From Paracoccaceae bacterium (GTDB lineage Bacteria > Pseudomonadota > Alphaproteobacteria > Rhodobacterales > Rhodobacteraceae): a stretch of DNA of 64,000 nucleotides. Below, piece after piece: positions 28,107-36,960 of this stretch. Made by a program: the position numbers and the translations under genes. The notes beneath the pieces are model-generated. The model did not search any database, was not told the DNA's origin, and was given only the letters and a program-made list of their open reading frames with translations. The stretch lies in assembly GCA_027484915.1 (NCBI GenBank), contig JAIXSA010000105.1:46669-110668 (forward strand). The letters are read 5' to 3'. Every line of letters begins with the position of its first letter. Within the stretch, counting starts at the first letter, position 1.

Positions 28107-28749
28107 TCGCGGCGTCCAGCCTGCGGCGCGGCAGGATCACCAGCATCCCCCTGCGGTCGAACTCCAGCACGACCCGCCGCGCCACCGCCCGGTTCGAGGT
28201 GCCGATCATCCCGTCCGGCGCGAAAGCGATTCCGTCAATGGGCCATTCCAGCCCCTCGCTGCGGCCGGTGACCTGCGCCATCGGAAACAGCGACACCGGC
28301 TCTCCGGGCGAGACACTGACCTCCAGCCGGGGCGGGGCGGCGAAGGCCACATCTTGCGGCCCGATCAGGATGCAGCGCCGTTCGGCCCGCGCGATCAGGG
28401 TGGAAAAAGCCGCCAGCCCGTGGTCCAGCCGCGCCCCGGCGAAGCCCAGCGCCAGGATCAATGGCGTGTCGATCGACCGCAGCGCCTTGTCAAAGTCCGT
28501 CGTCACCTGCTCGGACACAAGATACTGACGTGCAACGGGAATCCGCTCCCGCGCCGCGGCCGAAATCGAATCCATGTCGCCGATCACCGCCTCGGGCATG
28601 ACTCCATGGCGCAAAAGCCGGTCGGCCCCGCTGTCGGCGGCAACGGCCAGCGGCGCGCGCGCGAGCGCAAGTTTCAGATCCCGCACAGAAAACGGTCCCC
28701 CTCCAGCCAGGGTGACACCGTGGGTTGACTGGACAATCGGCGAATTCAT
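28081..28749 (-). CDS. Thiamine pyrophosphokinase
   Basis: A 222-residue enzyme that makes thiamine diphosphate from thiamine and ATP, the cofactor needed by Dxs (57964-59901) among others. AVAADSGADRLLRHGVMPEAVIGDMDSIS and VTTDFDKALRSI are the N-terminal catalytic blocks, and ALGFAGARLDHGLAAFSTL is the substrate-binding block. The C-terminal beta-sandwich ends near residue 215. The ATG at 28749 is preferred over a longer frame to 28800. It is divergent from the 691-residue protein and overlaps the EamA gene end. Confidence 0.88.
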   Translation of the reverse strand: MNSPIVQSTHGVTLAGGGPFSVRDLKLALARAPLAVAADSGADRLLRHGVMPEAVIGDMDSISAAARERIPVARQYLVSEQVTTDFDKALRSIDTPLILALGFAGARLDHGLAAFSTLIARAERRCILIGPQDVAFAAPPRLEVSVSPGEPVSLFPMAQVTGRSEGLEWPIDGIAFAPDGMIGTSNRAVARRVVLEFDRRGMLVILPRRRLDAAIRALREAP

Positions 28750-28887
28750 GCAACACTGTATCCAATTAAGGCAGGATTCCTGGGGTCCGGCCACAATCAA
28801 TCCATCAAATTACCCCTGTCTGTCCATGCATATAGGACTGTCTCGGAGTAGTATGTGTGAACGAGCAAGGCGAAAGGCTGTCCAGCG

Positions 28888-30963
28888 ATGACCAGTGAAA
28901 GCAAGATCCTGACCGTGTCTTACGGGACCTTCAGCTGCACGCTGGAGGGGTTCGACAATCCTTTCGACACGATGAAGGCGATTGCCGAATACTTCCGTGA
29001 CCTTGCCGCGCAGGACCGCCATTTCGGGGCCGAGCCGCCGCCGCCAGACGCCGCCATGCTGCACCGCCTGGCCGAGCGTGAGGTGTCGCGTCTGGCTGCA
29101 GGCAAGCTTGACGATGCCGCGCGCCTCAAGACCGCCGATGCGGCCGAGGGTCCCGCCCCGCGCATCCAGATCAATCCGGTGCTGCGCCGCTCCGCCCCGC
29201 CGGTCGAGGCTGAGGCGCCCGAGATGGATGCGCCCGAGGCCCCGGAACCCTCGCTGACCGATGTGATTCCGGATGGCGTCGCGGCCAAGCTTGCCCGCAT
29301 CCGCCGCGCCGTGAACCCCTCGGTCCCGCTGGCCGAGACCGCCTTCTCCGCCGATCCGGACCTGTCGGTCGCGGCCGAGGTCGAGGCTGGCGGAGAGACT
29401 GCTTTTGCCGAATCCGCCTATGCCAATGACGCCGGCGATGTCGCGGCGCGCCTGGGTGCGCTGATCTCGTCTGATCCTGTGGCCGCGCTGGACGACCTTG
29501 CCGACCTTCCCGACGGGGCCGCCGACGCCGGGACCGACGAGGACGAGCTGGTGTCCTTTGCGGCTGAATCCGCAACGGACGCCGGGCCCGATGCCACCGC
29601 CCTGCCGATCCTCGACGACCTGGACGAGACCGGGCTTCCTTCGCTGCAGGACCATCCGGTCGAGACCGATTTCACCTCTGACGACGTGGCGCTTCCGGCC
29701 CAGCTCGACGGTGCCGCCTTAGATGAGGCGACGCTCACCGCCACACTGGCCGACGACACGCTGCCCGAAGACCAGCCGGTCGCGCTGGACATCACCGATG
29801 CCGCGCTGCAGGACCCGCTGCCCGAGGCCGTGACGGAAGAGCTTTCGGCCGACCCGCTGCCCGCAGCCATGGACACCGACGTCGCCGTCGCCCCCGCAGC
29901 CGCACCAGAACGGTCTGACGACCAGACGACCAAGCCAGGCGGACGGACGCGCCGGGTCAACTCCCGCGTCGTGCGCATCCATCCCAGCCAGGACCTCCGC
30001 GATCCGGGTGCCACCCGGGTGCTTGATGCGGGCGACGACTCCAGCGAAGTCGCCCGGCTGATGCAGCAGGCCGACGAAGTCATGGCCGACGAGGAAAACC
30101 GCCGTCGGCACGAGGCGCTGTCCCGCCTCAAGGCTGCCGTGGTCGCGACCGAGGCCGACCGGGCCGACGTCGACTACGAGGCACCGAAGGCCGACGCCAA
30201 CCTCGACCCCTATCGCGGCGACCTGGCCGAGGCGATCCAGCCCACACCCGAGCCCCAGCCCCAGCCGGAACCCGAGGTGAAGCCGTCCCGCCGCAAGTCG
30301 GTGGTGATCCGTCCGACCGAACCGCGCCCCGGCACGATCCGCCCCGGCATGATCAGCCCGCCGCCGTTGGTCCTGGTATCCGAACAGCGCATCGACCGGG
30401 TCGGCCCTGCCGCCAGCCCGGCACCTGCCCCTACCCCCGCTCCGGCAGCGGCCCCGCAGACCGCGCCGACCGCCCCGGGAATCGGTCCCTCGGAAGGTCA
30501 GCCGATGGTCGCCCTGCGCACCGGTCGCCTGTCGGGTGCCATCGGGGCCGGCGCTGCGGTCGCCGCCTCCAGCACGCCGGCCCGCAACCTTGTCCTCGAA
30601 AAACCTTCCTACGGCCCCGCCGCCGAGGCCGACGATGACGAGGATCTGGCCGAGGATGCCAAGGAAATCAACGAGGCGGGCCTTGCCGCCTTTGCCGATA
30701 CGGTAGGGGCGCGCTCGATGGCCGAGATGCTGGAAGCCGCCGCCGCCTATGCCACCTGCGTCGAGAAGCGCAGCCAGTTCACCCGCCCGCAGCTGATGCG
30801 GCGGATGGTGGCCAGCGCGGGCGGGAAGCCCGTCAGCCGCGAGGATGGTCTGCGCAGCTTCGGCACGCTTCTGCGCACCGGCCGGATCGAGAAGGTCACC
30901 CGTGGCCACTACTGCCTGGCCGAGAACTCGCCCTACCTGGCCGAGGCGCGCCGCCTGTCGTAA
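28888..30963 (+). CDS. Large conserved protein with disordered middle, function unknown
   Basis: 691 residues. The N-terminus (ILTVSYGTFSCTLEGFDNPFDTMKAIAEYFRDLA) and the C-terminal 100 residues (EDAKEINEAGLAAFADTVGARSMAEMLEAAAAYATCVE through GRIEKVTRGHYCLAE) look folded. Between them lie about 500 residues rich in Ala, Pro, Asp and Glu, including APAPTPAPAAAPQTAPTAP, and a short basic patch (GGRTRRVNSRVVRIHPSQ). I recall similar Rhodobacterales proteins with vague annotation, so it is lineage-specific rather than unique. The ATG at 28888 has a GAAAGG site. The role could be scaffolding, but nothing proves it. Confidence 0.8.
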   Translation: MTSESKILTVSYGTFSCTLEGFDNPFDTMKAIAEYFRDLAAQDRHFGAEPPPPDAAMLHRLAEREVSRLAAGKLDDAARLKTADAAEGPAPRIQINPVLRRSAPPVEAEAPEMDAPEAPEPSLTDVIPDGVAAKLARIRRAVNPSVPLAETAFSADPDLSVAAEVEAGGETAFAESAYANDAGDVAARLGALISSDPVAALDDLADLPDGAADAGTDEDELVSFAAESATDAGPDATALPILDDLDETGLPSLQDHPVETDFTSDDVALPAQLDGAALDEATLTATLADDTLPEDQPVALDITDAALQDPLPEAVTEELSADPLPAAMDTDVAVAPAAAPERSDDQTTKPGGRTRRVNSRVVRIHPSQDLRDPGATRVLDAGDDSSEVARLMQQADEVMADEENRRRHEALSRLKAAVVATEADRADVDYEAPKADANLDPYRGDLAEAIQPTPEPQPQPEPEVKPSRRKSVVIRPTEPRPGTIRPGMISPPPLVLVSEQRIDRVGPAASPAPAPTPAPAAAPQTAPTAPGIGPSEGQPMVALRTGRLSGAIGAGAAVAASSTPARNLVLEKPSYGPAAEADDDEDLAEDAKEINEAGLAAFADTVGARSMAEMLEAAAAYATCVEKRSQFTRPQLMRRMVASAGGKPVSREDGLRSFGTLLRTGRIEKVTRGHYCLAENSPYLAEARRLS

Positions 30964-30990
30964 GACTTCATCAACCACGTTTCCGCAGCT

Positions 30991-31236
30991 TCAGACGGAT
31001 GGGCCCCGCCCGTCCGTCTTTTCCGCGTCGTGGTCCGCCTGGCCGATGCCCCGGAAGATGAAGCGGAACGGCAGCGCCCAGAGAAAGCCAAGCGCTACAT
31101 AGACCGCAAGCTCCACCAGGACCGAGGGGCGTTCGAAAAGGTCCACCACATTGACCGCCGCCACCACGTAAAGCGGCAGCCCGATCAGCAGGATCACCAG
31201 CGCCCAGCGGCGCCGGGCCTTGTAGCTTAACGCCAT
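30991..31236 (-). CDS. DUF2842 small membrane protein
   Basis: An 81-residue protein with a basic N-terminus (SYKARRRW) and two membrane helices (about 10-30 and 42-60), ending in a charged tail. The sequence matches DUF2842 of alphaproteobacteria, function unknown. The ATG at 31236 is chosen; a longer frame to 31296 would read through a palindromic repeat. It lies downstream of purA on the same strand, separated by repeat copy B. Confidence 0.82.
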   Translation of the reverse strand: MALSYKARRRWALVILLIGLPLYVVAAVNVVDLFERPSVLVELAVYVALGFLWALPFRFIFRGIGQADHDAEKTDGRGPSV

Positions 31237-31241
31237 CTCGT

Positions 31242-31310
31242 CGCTCCTCGCTTCCTTCGGTCGCTCCTCGCCCGCGAAGAGCGAGCGAAGCGACACGATG
31301 AGCCGCCCCT
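31242..31310. repeat. Dispersed palindromic element, copy B
   Basis: A 69-base element between purA and the DUF2842 gene. It starts CGCTCCTCG, has the central CCCGCGAAGAG, and ends CACGATGAGCCGCC, the same blocks as the 46 kb copy. The arms differ in sequence from the 46 kb copy yet still pair with each other (TCGCTCCTCGCTTCC against GAGCGAGCGAAGCGA), which suggests that the hairpin is what is conserved. Confidence 0.68.
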
Positions 31311-31311
31311 G

Positions 31312-32604
31312 TCAGTCCGCAAAGGGGTCGGTCACCAGTATCGTGTCGTCCCGTTCGGGAGAGGTGGACAGTAGCGCGACCGGGCACTGGATCAACTCCT
31401 CGATCCGCCGCACATACTTGATCGCCGCCCCCGGCAGCTCTGCCCAGGACCGTGCCCCGGCGGTCGTCTCGGACCAGCCTTCCAGTTCCTCGTAGATCGG
31501 CGTGCAGCGCGCCTGTTCGTCCGCCGCGATGGGCAGATAGTCCATCCGCTTGCCGTCCAGCTCGTAGGCGACGCAGATCTTCAGCGTCTTGAACCCGTCC
31601 AGCACGTCGAGCTTGGTCAACGCGATGCCCGACACGCCCGACGTGGCACAGGTCTGCCGCACCAGCACCGCGTCGAACCAGCCGCAGCGGCGCTTGCGGC
31701 CCGTCACGGTGCCGAACTCATGCCCCCGCTCGCCCAGCCGCTCGCCGTCGGCGTCATGCAGCTCTGCCGGGAACGGGCCTTCGCCGACCCGCGTCGTATA
31801 GGCCTTCACGATCCCCAGGACGAAGTCGATGGCCGTCGGCCCCACCCCCGTCCCCGTCGCCGCCTGCCCCGCGATGGTGTTGGACGAGGTCACATACGGG
31901 TAAGTCCCATAGTCGATGTCCAAAAGCGAGCCTTGCGCGCCCTCGAAGAGGATGCGCTTTCCTGCCCGCCGCGCCTCGTTCAGCACTTTCCAGACCGGCC
32001 CGGCATAAGGCTTGATCTTCGGCGCGATCTCCAGAAGCTGCGCCTTCAAGGCCTCGGCGTCCACCGGATCCAGCCCCAGCCCGGCGCGCAATGCGTTGTG
32101 GTGGGTCAGAAGCCGCCCGATTCGTGTGTCCAGCGTCGCCGCGTCGAACAAATCCGCCACCCTGATCGCCCGGCGCCCCACCTTGTCCTCATAGGCCGGG
32201 CCGATTCCGCGCCCCGTGGTCCCGATCTTCGCAACCGTCGTCTGTGCCTCGCGGCCCCGGTCCAGTTCGCCGTGGATCGGCAGGATCAGGCTGGCATTCT
32301 CGGCCAGCATCAGGTTCTCAGGGCTGACATCCACGCCCTGACCGCGCAGCTTCTCGATCTCGGCCACCAGATGCCAGGGGTCCACGACCACGCCATTGCC
32401 GATCACCGACAGCTTGCCGCCCCGCACGATGCCCGACGGCAGGAGAGACAGCTTGTAGACCGTGTTCCCGATCACCAGCGTGTGCCCGGCGTTGTGCCCG
32501 CCCTGGAACCGCGCGATCACGTCGGCGCGCTCGGACAGCCAGTCGACCAGCTTGCCCTTGCCTTCATCGCCCCACTGGGCGCCCACCACGACGACGTTGG
32601 CCAT
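31312..32604 (-). CDS. purA: Adenylosuccinate synthetase
   Basis: A 430-residue PurA that joins IMP and aspartate using GTP in AMP synthesis. [20 protein letters not shown] is the P-loop region with catalytic Asp13, GGHNAGHT carries catalytic His41, [13 protein letters not shown] and [21 protein letters not shown] are the IMP-binding blocks, and LTKLDVLDG is the guanine-binding site. Length is standard. The ATG at 32604 has a GGGGGAATG context. Confidence 0.96.
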   Translation of the reverse strand: MANVVVVGAQWGDEGKGKLVDWLSERADVIARFQGGHNAGHTLVIGNTVYKLSLLPSGIVRGGKLSVIGNGVVVDPWHLVAEIEKLRGQGVDVSPENLMLAENASLILPIHGELDRGREAQTTVAKIGTTGRGIGPAYEDKVGRRAIRVADLFDAATLDTRIGRLLTHHNALRAGLGLDPVDAEALKAQLLEIAPKIKPYAGPVWKVLNEARRAGKRILFEGAQGSLLDIDYGTYPYVTSSNTIAGQAATGTGVGPTAIDFVLGIVKAYTTRVGEGPFPAELHDADGERLGERGHEFGTVTGRKRRCGWFDAVLVRQTCATSGVSGIALTKLDVLDGFKTLKICVAYELDGKRMDYLPIAADEQARCTPIYEELEGWSETTAGARSWAELPGAAIKYVRRIEELIQCPVALLSTSPERDDTILVTDPFAD

Positions 32605-32929
32605 TCATTCCCCCGAGTCACGTGTCAAATCACGCGGGGTATAGCGGCGGCCAACCGCGGTGGAAACCGGCAATTTCACCGGCCCGTAGGCCACCGTCCC
32701 GCCCGCGGCGTCAGGACCCGGTCCTCTATCCCCGAGCAGGTCCGCCCTGCTTGCCGCAGTCTGGCTTATCGCTGCCCGTCCGCCGCGCATTGGGTGCATC
32801 GCACCAGGAAGACCGACCCCGGCGCGCAACTCAGGCACTCGCCCGCTGGCCCCAAGGGGTCGACCGGGCTGGACAAAGCGCTGCTCATTTGCGACCCCTT
32901 GCGGCACGGACCTCACAGGGAGCGGGATC
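32605..32929. other. 325-base intergenic region without a supported gene
   Basis: The stretch separates divergent purA (-) and the DUF6524 gene (+). It must hold both promoters, but no convincing -35/-10 pair was found. CACGTG occurs at 32620-32625 and an AGGGAG ribosome site precedes 32930. Open frames across it are rich in Arg, Pro and Ser and look non-coding. No RNA gene was recognised. Confidence 0.6.
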
Positions 32930-33325
32930 ATGGGCATTCTCCTGCGCTGGCTTGGCGCCTTTCTCCTCCTGGCCGCGATCTTCAACCCGACATCCTGGAA
33001 CTATGTGACCTGGGCCCGCACGTCCTGGGGCGAGCAGACGCCGCTGGTGGTCTTCCTCGGTCTGATCCTGGGCGTCATCGCGATGATCTATCTCGTGGCC
33101 ACCCTGCGCTCGATCGGAATCCTCGGCTCGATCGTCATCGCCGCGATCTTCGCCGCCGGCCTCTGGGTTCTGACCGATTGGGGCGTGCTCGGCCTCGACA
33201 ATTCGGCGCTGAACATCTGGCTCGGGATCCTCGTCTTGTCGCTGATCCTCGGCATCGGGATGAGCTGGTCGATCCTGCGACAGCGCATGTCGGGCCAGCA
33301 GACCACGGACGAAGTCGATGGCTGA
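32930..33325 (+). CDS. DUF6524-type membrane protein
   Basis: A 131-residue protein with four predicted membrane helices (about 4-20, 36-58, 64-85, 92-112) and a short polar C-terminus. The start LLRWLGAFLLLAAIFNPTSWNY is characteristic of the Rhodobacterales family that I recall as DUF6524. The function is unknown. The start has AGGGAGCGGG upstream. Its end overlaps the VOC gene by 8 bases. Confidence 0.72.
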   Translation: MGILLRWLGAFLLLAAIFNPTSWNYVTWARTSWGEQTPLVVFLGLILGVIAMIYLVATLRSIGILGSIVIAAIFAAGLWVLTDWGVLGLDNSALNIWLGILVLSLILGIGMSWSILRQRMSGQQTTDEVDG

Positions 33326-33704
33326 GACCTTCCTTTACCTCACGCTGGGCACCAACGATCTCGCCCGTGCCACCCGCTTCTACGACGCGGCCCTGGCACC
33401 CCTCGGCCTCGTCCGCCGTGCGACCGAGCCGACCGAGATCGGCTACGGCCTGCCCAACGACCGCCGCACCCGGCTCTGGATCACGCTGCCCTTCGACGGC
33501 AAACCCGCGACCGTTGGCAACGGCTCGATGCCGGCGCTTGTGGCGGCAAGCCAGCAGGCAGTGCGCGACTTCCACGCGGCTGCCCTTGCAAACTGCGGCA
33601 GCGACGAGGGTGCGCCGGGCCTGCGCCCCTATGGCCCCGCCTTCTTCGCCGCCTATGTCCGCGACCCCGACGGCAACAAGTTGTCGGCTGTCCACGAAGG
33701 CTGA
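33318..33704 (+). CDS. VOC (glyoxalase/bleomycin-resistance fold) family protein
   Basis: A 128-residue single VOC-fold protein: FLYLTLGTNDLARATRFYDAALAPLGL at the N-terminus and AAYVRDPDGNKLSAVHEG at the C-terminus, the usual paired beta-alpha-beta-beta-beta units. A His/Glu metal set is not complete, since the usual early His is replaced by Tyr or Leu, so it may bind rather than convert its ligand. It is translationally coupled to the membrane protein before it. Confidence 0.82.
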   Translation: MAETFLYLTLGTNDLARATRFYDAALAPLGLVRRATEPTEIGYGLPNDRRTRLWITLPFDGKPATVGNGSMPALVAASQQAVRDFHAAALANCGSDEGAPGLRPYGPAFFAAYVRDPDGNKLSAVHEG

Positions 33705-33893
33705 CCTTTCGGTCGGCCCGGATATCCCCGCCAAAGGCTGCACCGCCCCCCCCCCGCAGCGCCACGGGTCCCGACCATCCGCGGCAGCGCCGTCCGCGTG
33801 GCTCGATGCCACAAGGACGGCTCCCCCGTCCGCGAACTCTTGCACCCCGTGCCCCTTCCGCCTAGATAGGCGCGTCAGCGACCGGGAAGCCCA

Positions 33894-34298
33894 ATGGAAA
33901 ACGTCATCCTCACCATCCACCTGATCCTCGCGCTCCTCCTGATCGGCGTAGTGCTTCTGCAGCGCTCCGAGGGTGGCGGCCTTGGCATCGGCGGCGGTGG
34001 CGGCGGCACCATGTCGGCCCGCGGTGCTGCAACGGCGCTGACCAAGCTGACTTGGGTCTTCGCCACGGCCTTCATCATCACCTCGATCACCCTGACCATT
34101 CTCGCCACCCGCGGTGGCGAAGGCGGCTCTGTCGTCGACAGCGCCACCACCGGCACGGCCACCGAAGCCCCCGCGACCGAGGCCCCGGCCACCGACGGCG
34201 GTCTGGCCGGCACCGACCTCACGCTGCCCGGCACGTCGACCGACGCCCCCGCGACTCCGCCCCGCGCGGATGAGCCGGCGCCGGCCACCAATCCCTGA
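33894..34298 (+). CDS. secG: Preprotein translocase subunit SecG
   Basis: 134 residues. Two membrane helices (about 3-22 and 52-72) flank the Gly-rich cytoplasmic loop LLQRSEGGGLGIGGGGGG that marks SecG. The C-terminal 55 residues are a Thr/Ala/Pro/Glu low-complexity tail, common in alphaproteobacterial SecG. It associates with SecYE to assist preprotein export. pyrG follows 150 bases downstream, the usual alphaproteobacterial pairing. Confidence 0.93.
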   Translation: MENVILTIHLILALLLIGVVLLQRSEGGGLGIGGGGGGTMSARGAATALTKLTWVFATAFIITSITLTILATRGGEGGSVVDSATTGTATEAPATEAPATDGGLAGTDLTLPGTSTDAPATPPRADEPAPATNP

Positions 34299-34354
34299 TC
34301 CACAACAGATTGCCCCGATCCAACGCGACGCCCGCATGATCTAGCGTTCGGGCG

Positions 34355-34383
34355 TTGCTAACCCTTGCGGGAGTCGCTATATC
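34355..34383 (+). promoter_or_regulatory. Likely pyrG promoter
   Basis: TTGCTA (34355-34360) and TATATC (34378-34383) are exactly 17 bases apart, good matches to a sigma-70 -35/-10 pair. Transcription would begin near 34389-34393, in CTCCCG. The -10 sits in the centre of a 26-base dyad (CGGGAGTCG at 34368-34376, CGACTCCCG at 34385-34393), which could also be an operator. Confidence 0.55.
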
Positions 34384-34386
34384 TCG

Positions 34387-34441
34387 ACTCCCGTGGTGCC
34401 GCGATTCCACCCCACCCGAATCGCGCCTCAAACACGGGAGT
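34387..34441 (+). promoter_or_regulatory. Possible SD-sequestering leader of pyrG
   Basis: ACTCCCGTG (34387-34395), at or just after the expected transcription start, is perfectly complementary to CACGGGAGT (34433-34441), which contains the pyrG ribosome site GGGAG (34436-34440). If transcripts start at or before C34390 the 5' end can mask the ribosome site; a start at G34393 could not. Confidence 0.45.
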
Positions 34442-34448
34442 TGCCGCC

Positions 34449-36092
34449 TTGGCGCGATACATTTTCATCACCGGCGGCGTTGTCTCCTCCCTCGGCAAGG
34501 GCCTGGCCTCCGCCGCCCTTGGCGCGCTGTTGCAGGCCCGCGGCTACACCGTCCGCCTGCGCAAGCTGGACCCCTACCTGAACGTCGACCCCGGCACGAT
34601 GTCGCCCTTTGAACATGGCGAGGTGTTCGTGACCGACGACGGGGCCGAAACCGATCTCGACCTCGGCCACTACGAACGCTTCACCGGCGTCCATGCCCGC
34701 ACGACCGACAGCATCTCCTCCGGCCGGATCTATTCCAACGTGCTGGAGAAGGAACGCCGGGGCGACTACCTCGGCAAGACGATCCAGGTCATCCCCCACG
34801 TCACCAATGAGATCAAGGACTTCCTTCGCATAGGCGATGACGAAGTCGACTTCATGCTGTGCGAGATCGGCGGCACCGTCGGCGATATCGAGGGCCTGCC
34901 GTTCTTCGAGTCCATCCGCCAGTTCATCCACGAACGCCCGCGCGGCCAGTCGATCCTGATGCACCTGACGCTGCTGCCCTACCTCTCGGCCAGCGGCGAA
35001 CTGAAAACCAAGCCCACCCAGCACTCCGTCAAGGAACTCCAGTCCATAGGCCTCGCGCCGGATGTCCTCGTCTGCCGGAGCGAACACCCGATCCCCGAAC
35101 GCGAGCTGGAAAAGATCGCCCTCTTCTGCAACGTCCGCAAACAGGCCGTTGTCCCCGCCTATGATCTGAAGACGATCTACGAGGCGCCGCTGGCCTACCA
35201 CCGCGCGGGCCTCGACCAGGCCGTCCTCGACGCTTTCGGCATCACCCCAGCCCCGAAACCCAACCTCTCGCGCTGGGAGGACGTCATGGACCGCATGACC
35301 CACCCCGAGGGCGAGGTCCGCGTCGCCATCGTCGGCAAGTACACCCAGCTTGAAGACGCCTACAAATCCATCGCCGAGGCGCTGACCCACGGCGGCATGG
35401 CCAACCGCACCAAGGTCCGCGCCGAATGGATCGACGCCGAGATCTTTGAACGCGAAGACCCCGCCCCCTGGCTGGAAAACTTCCACGCGATCCTGGTGCC
35501 GGGCGGCTTTGGCGAACGCGGCACCGAAGGCAAGATTCGCGCCGCCACCTTCGCCCGCGAGAAGAAGATCCCCTACCTTGGCATCTGCCTTGGCATGCAG
35601 ATGGCCGTGATCGAGGCCTCCCGCAACCTGGTCGGCCTGAAGGATGCCGGGTCCGAGGAGTTCGACCACGAAGCCGGCGCGAAACGCTTTACTCCGGTCG
35701 TCTATCACCTGAAGGAATGGGTCCAGGGAAACCACACCGTGACCCGCAAGGCGACCGACGCCAAGGGCGGGACGATGCGCCTCGGGGCCTATACCGCGAA
35801 CCTCAAGGAAGGCTCGAAGGTCGCGCAGGTCTACGGGACGAACGTGATCGAGGAACGCCACCGCCACCGCTACGAGGTCGACATCCAGTACCGCGACCAG
35901 CTGGAGAAATGCGGCCTGATCTTCTCTGGCATGTCGCCGGACGGCAAACTCCCCGAGATCGTCGAGGTCAAGGACCACCCCTGGTTCATCGGCGTCCAGT
36001 TCCACCCCGAGCTGAAGTCCAAGCCGTTTGCTCCCCATCCGCTGTTTGCGGACTTCGTGCGGGCGGCGGTGGAGGTATCGCGGTTGGTGTGA
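34449..36092 (+). CDS. pyrG: CTP synthase
   Basis: A 547-residue CTP synthase: UTP plus glutamine plus ATP gives CTP. The synthetase domain begins [22 protein letters not shown], with the allosteric and UTP sites in [23 protein letters not shown]. The glutaminase domain starts near residue 290, has the nucleophile C380 in GICLGMQ, and the His-Glu pair in VQFHPEL. The start is TTG at 34449, 8 bases after GGGAG; upstream in-frame starts would add residues not seen in the family. CTP also feeds NeuA. The leader may give CTP feedback. Confidence 0.94.
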   Translation: MARYIFITGGVVSSLGKGLASAALGALLQARGYTVRLRKLDPYLNVDPGTMSPFEHGEVFVTDDGAETDLDLGHYERFTGVHARTTDSISSGRIYSNVLEKERRGDYLGKTIQVIPHVTNEIKDFLRIGDDEVDFMLCEIGGTVGDIEGLPFFESIRQFIHERPRGQSILMHLTLLPYLSASGELKTKPTQHSVKELQSIGLAPDVLVCRSEHPIPERELEKIALFCNVRKQAVVPAYDLKTIYEAPLAYHRAGLDQAVLDAFGITPAPKPNLSRWEDVMDRMTHPEGEVRVAIVGKYTQLEDAYKSIAEALTHGGMANRTKVRAEWIDAEIFEREDPAPWLENFHAILVPGGFGERGTEGKIRAATFAREKKIPYLGICLGMQMAVIEASRNLVGLKDAGSEEFDHEAGAKRFTPVVYHLKEWVQGNHTVTRKATDAKGGTMRLGAYTANLKEGSKVAQVYGTNVIEERHRHRYEVDIQYRDQLEKCGLIFSGMSPDGKLPEIVEVKDHPWFIGVQFHPELKSKPFAPHPLFADFVRAAVEVSRLV

Positions 36093-36103
36093 GGAGTAGA
36101 GAA

Positions 36104-36847
36104 TTGACCGGATTCTTTGTCACCGATGGAATGCGGCTCAGAGTCCAGAACCTTCGTCTAAACGTGAGCGGTAGCGGTGAACCTGGTTCGCTAGAAATGC
36201 ACCTGAGCTATGATGCTTGCAGCGCATGGCTCAAGATTGCACTTGATCACTTAAAGTTGGTGGGAGTTGCCAGAGCTCGGCGAATTGATGCTTGGAGTAA
36301 TGAAAACGGCGACGACAGAGGCAACGCTCTTGAAGCAGAATTTTCAGCTTCAATACAGGCAATCGTCGCGGCAGCAAGCGCCATAGATGCATTCTATGGG
36401 CAGTTGGTAACTTACTTTCCACCGGCTGCTACTCTCCGAGAGAGTTGGAAAGAGAACCGTACAGCACGCGCCATTCAGATCTCTGAAGTACTTAGGGTCA
36501 ACATTGGATTGGACTCAAAAGAAGCGGCGTCGTTGAGGGATTTGATTTCAGGAGTTTTCAAGCTGAGAGGTGCCGCACTCCACCCCAATGGAAAACCGCA
36601 ACCCGCAATTCACCATCTTGAGATCGACGTTCTTACAGAATGGCGATTTTGGGCATTTCGGGCAGACGTTGCCGAGGTTGTCGTATGCTCAATAGCTGGA
36701 TTGCTTTGGGATATTTCCAAGATCGAACGCAAGAATTCCTTCTCAAACTCACAGTTTTTCAAGGATTTTCAGAAAGCCATTTGGGGCATTCTGTGTGACG
36801 GAAAGCCAACACCCAACGTTAGCTCCATTAACGTTTGGCTACCATAG
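36104..36847 (+). CDS. Low-GC orphan protein of unknown function
   Basis: 247 residues that I do not recognise. No signal peptide, membrane helix or enzyme motif was seen; a central helical segment (about 75-105) and a charged C-terminal half suggest a soluble, mainly helical protein. Two 60-base stretches counted by eye are 47-48% G+C (36241-36300, 36481-36540), against 67% at 35041-35100 in pyrG. It uses codons such as TTA, AGA and ATA that are rare in neighbours. The TTG at 36104 has GGAG 7 bases upstream; an ATG at 36131 is the alternative. It begins 12 bases after pyrG and ends at a hairpin (36847-36869). A recent acquisition is likely. Confidence 0.65.
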   Translation: MTGFFVTDGMRLRVQNLRLNVSGSGEPGSLEMHLSYDACSAWLKIALDHLKLVGVARARRIDAWSNENGDDRGNALEAEFSASIQAIVAAASAIDAFYGQLVTYFPPAATLRESWKENRTARAIQISEVLRVNIGLDSKEAASLRDLISGVFKLRGAALHPNGKPQPAIHHLEIDVLTEWRFWAFRADVAEVVVCSIAGLLWDISKIERKNSFSNSQFFKDFQKAIWGILCDGKPTPNVSSINVWLP

Positions 36848-36896
36848 CTGCCATTTTCGCTATGGCAGCAATCATAGGGTGCGTGCTCGCACGCAC
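36847..36896. terminator. Two hairpins after the low-GC gene
   Basis: GCTGCCAT (36847-36854) pairs with ATGGCAGC (36862-36869), and GTGCGTG (36879-36885) pairs with CACGCAC (36890-36896). The second lies in TAGGGTGCGTGC, a motif that recurs as the complement of GCGCACCCTA at 54055-54064. Placed between convergent genes. Confidence 0.6.
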
Positions 36897-36960
36897 TACC
36901 TTGCCCCTTCGGCCTTGCGCCCCCACATCCCGCAGCTTTGGCCTCACCCCGGCTCCCCCT

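Noticed and set aside
32622..33008. Open frame crossing the purA upstream gap
   Set aside because: Arg/Pro/Ser-rich, overlaps the start of the DUF6524 gene, no ribosome site; treated as non-coding.
34365..34448. An N-terminal extension of pyrG starting at the TTG at 34365
   Set aside because: CTP synthases start at [10 protein letters not shown]; the extension would read through the promoter and lacks family similarity. The TTG at 34449 has GGAG in place.
34449..34480. B. subtilis-type pyrG control by G-tract reiterative transcription and attenuation
   Set aside because: There is no run of G at the predicted transcription start and no terminator hairpin with a T-run before the gene.
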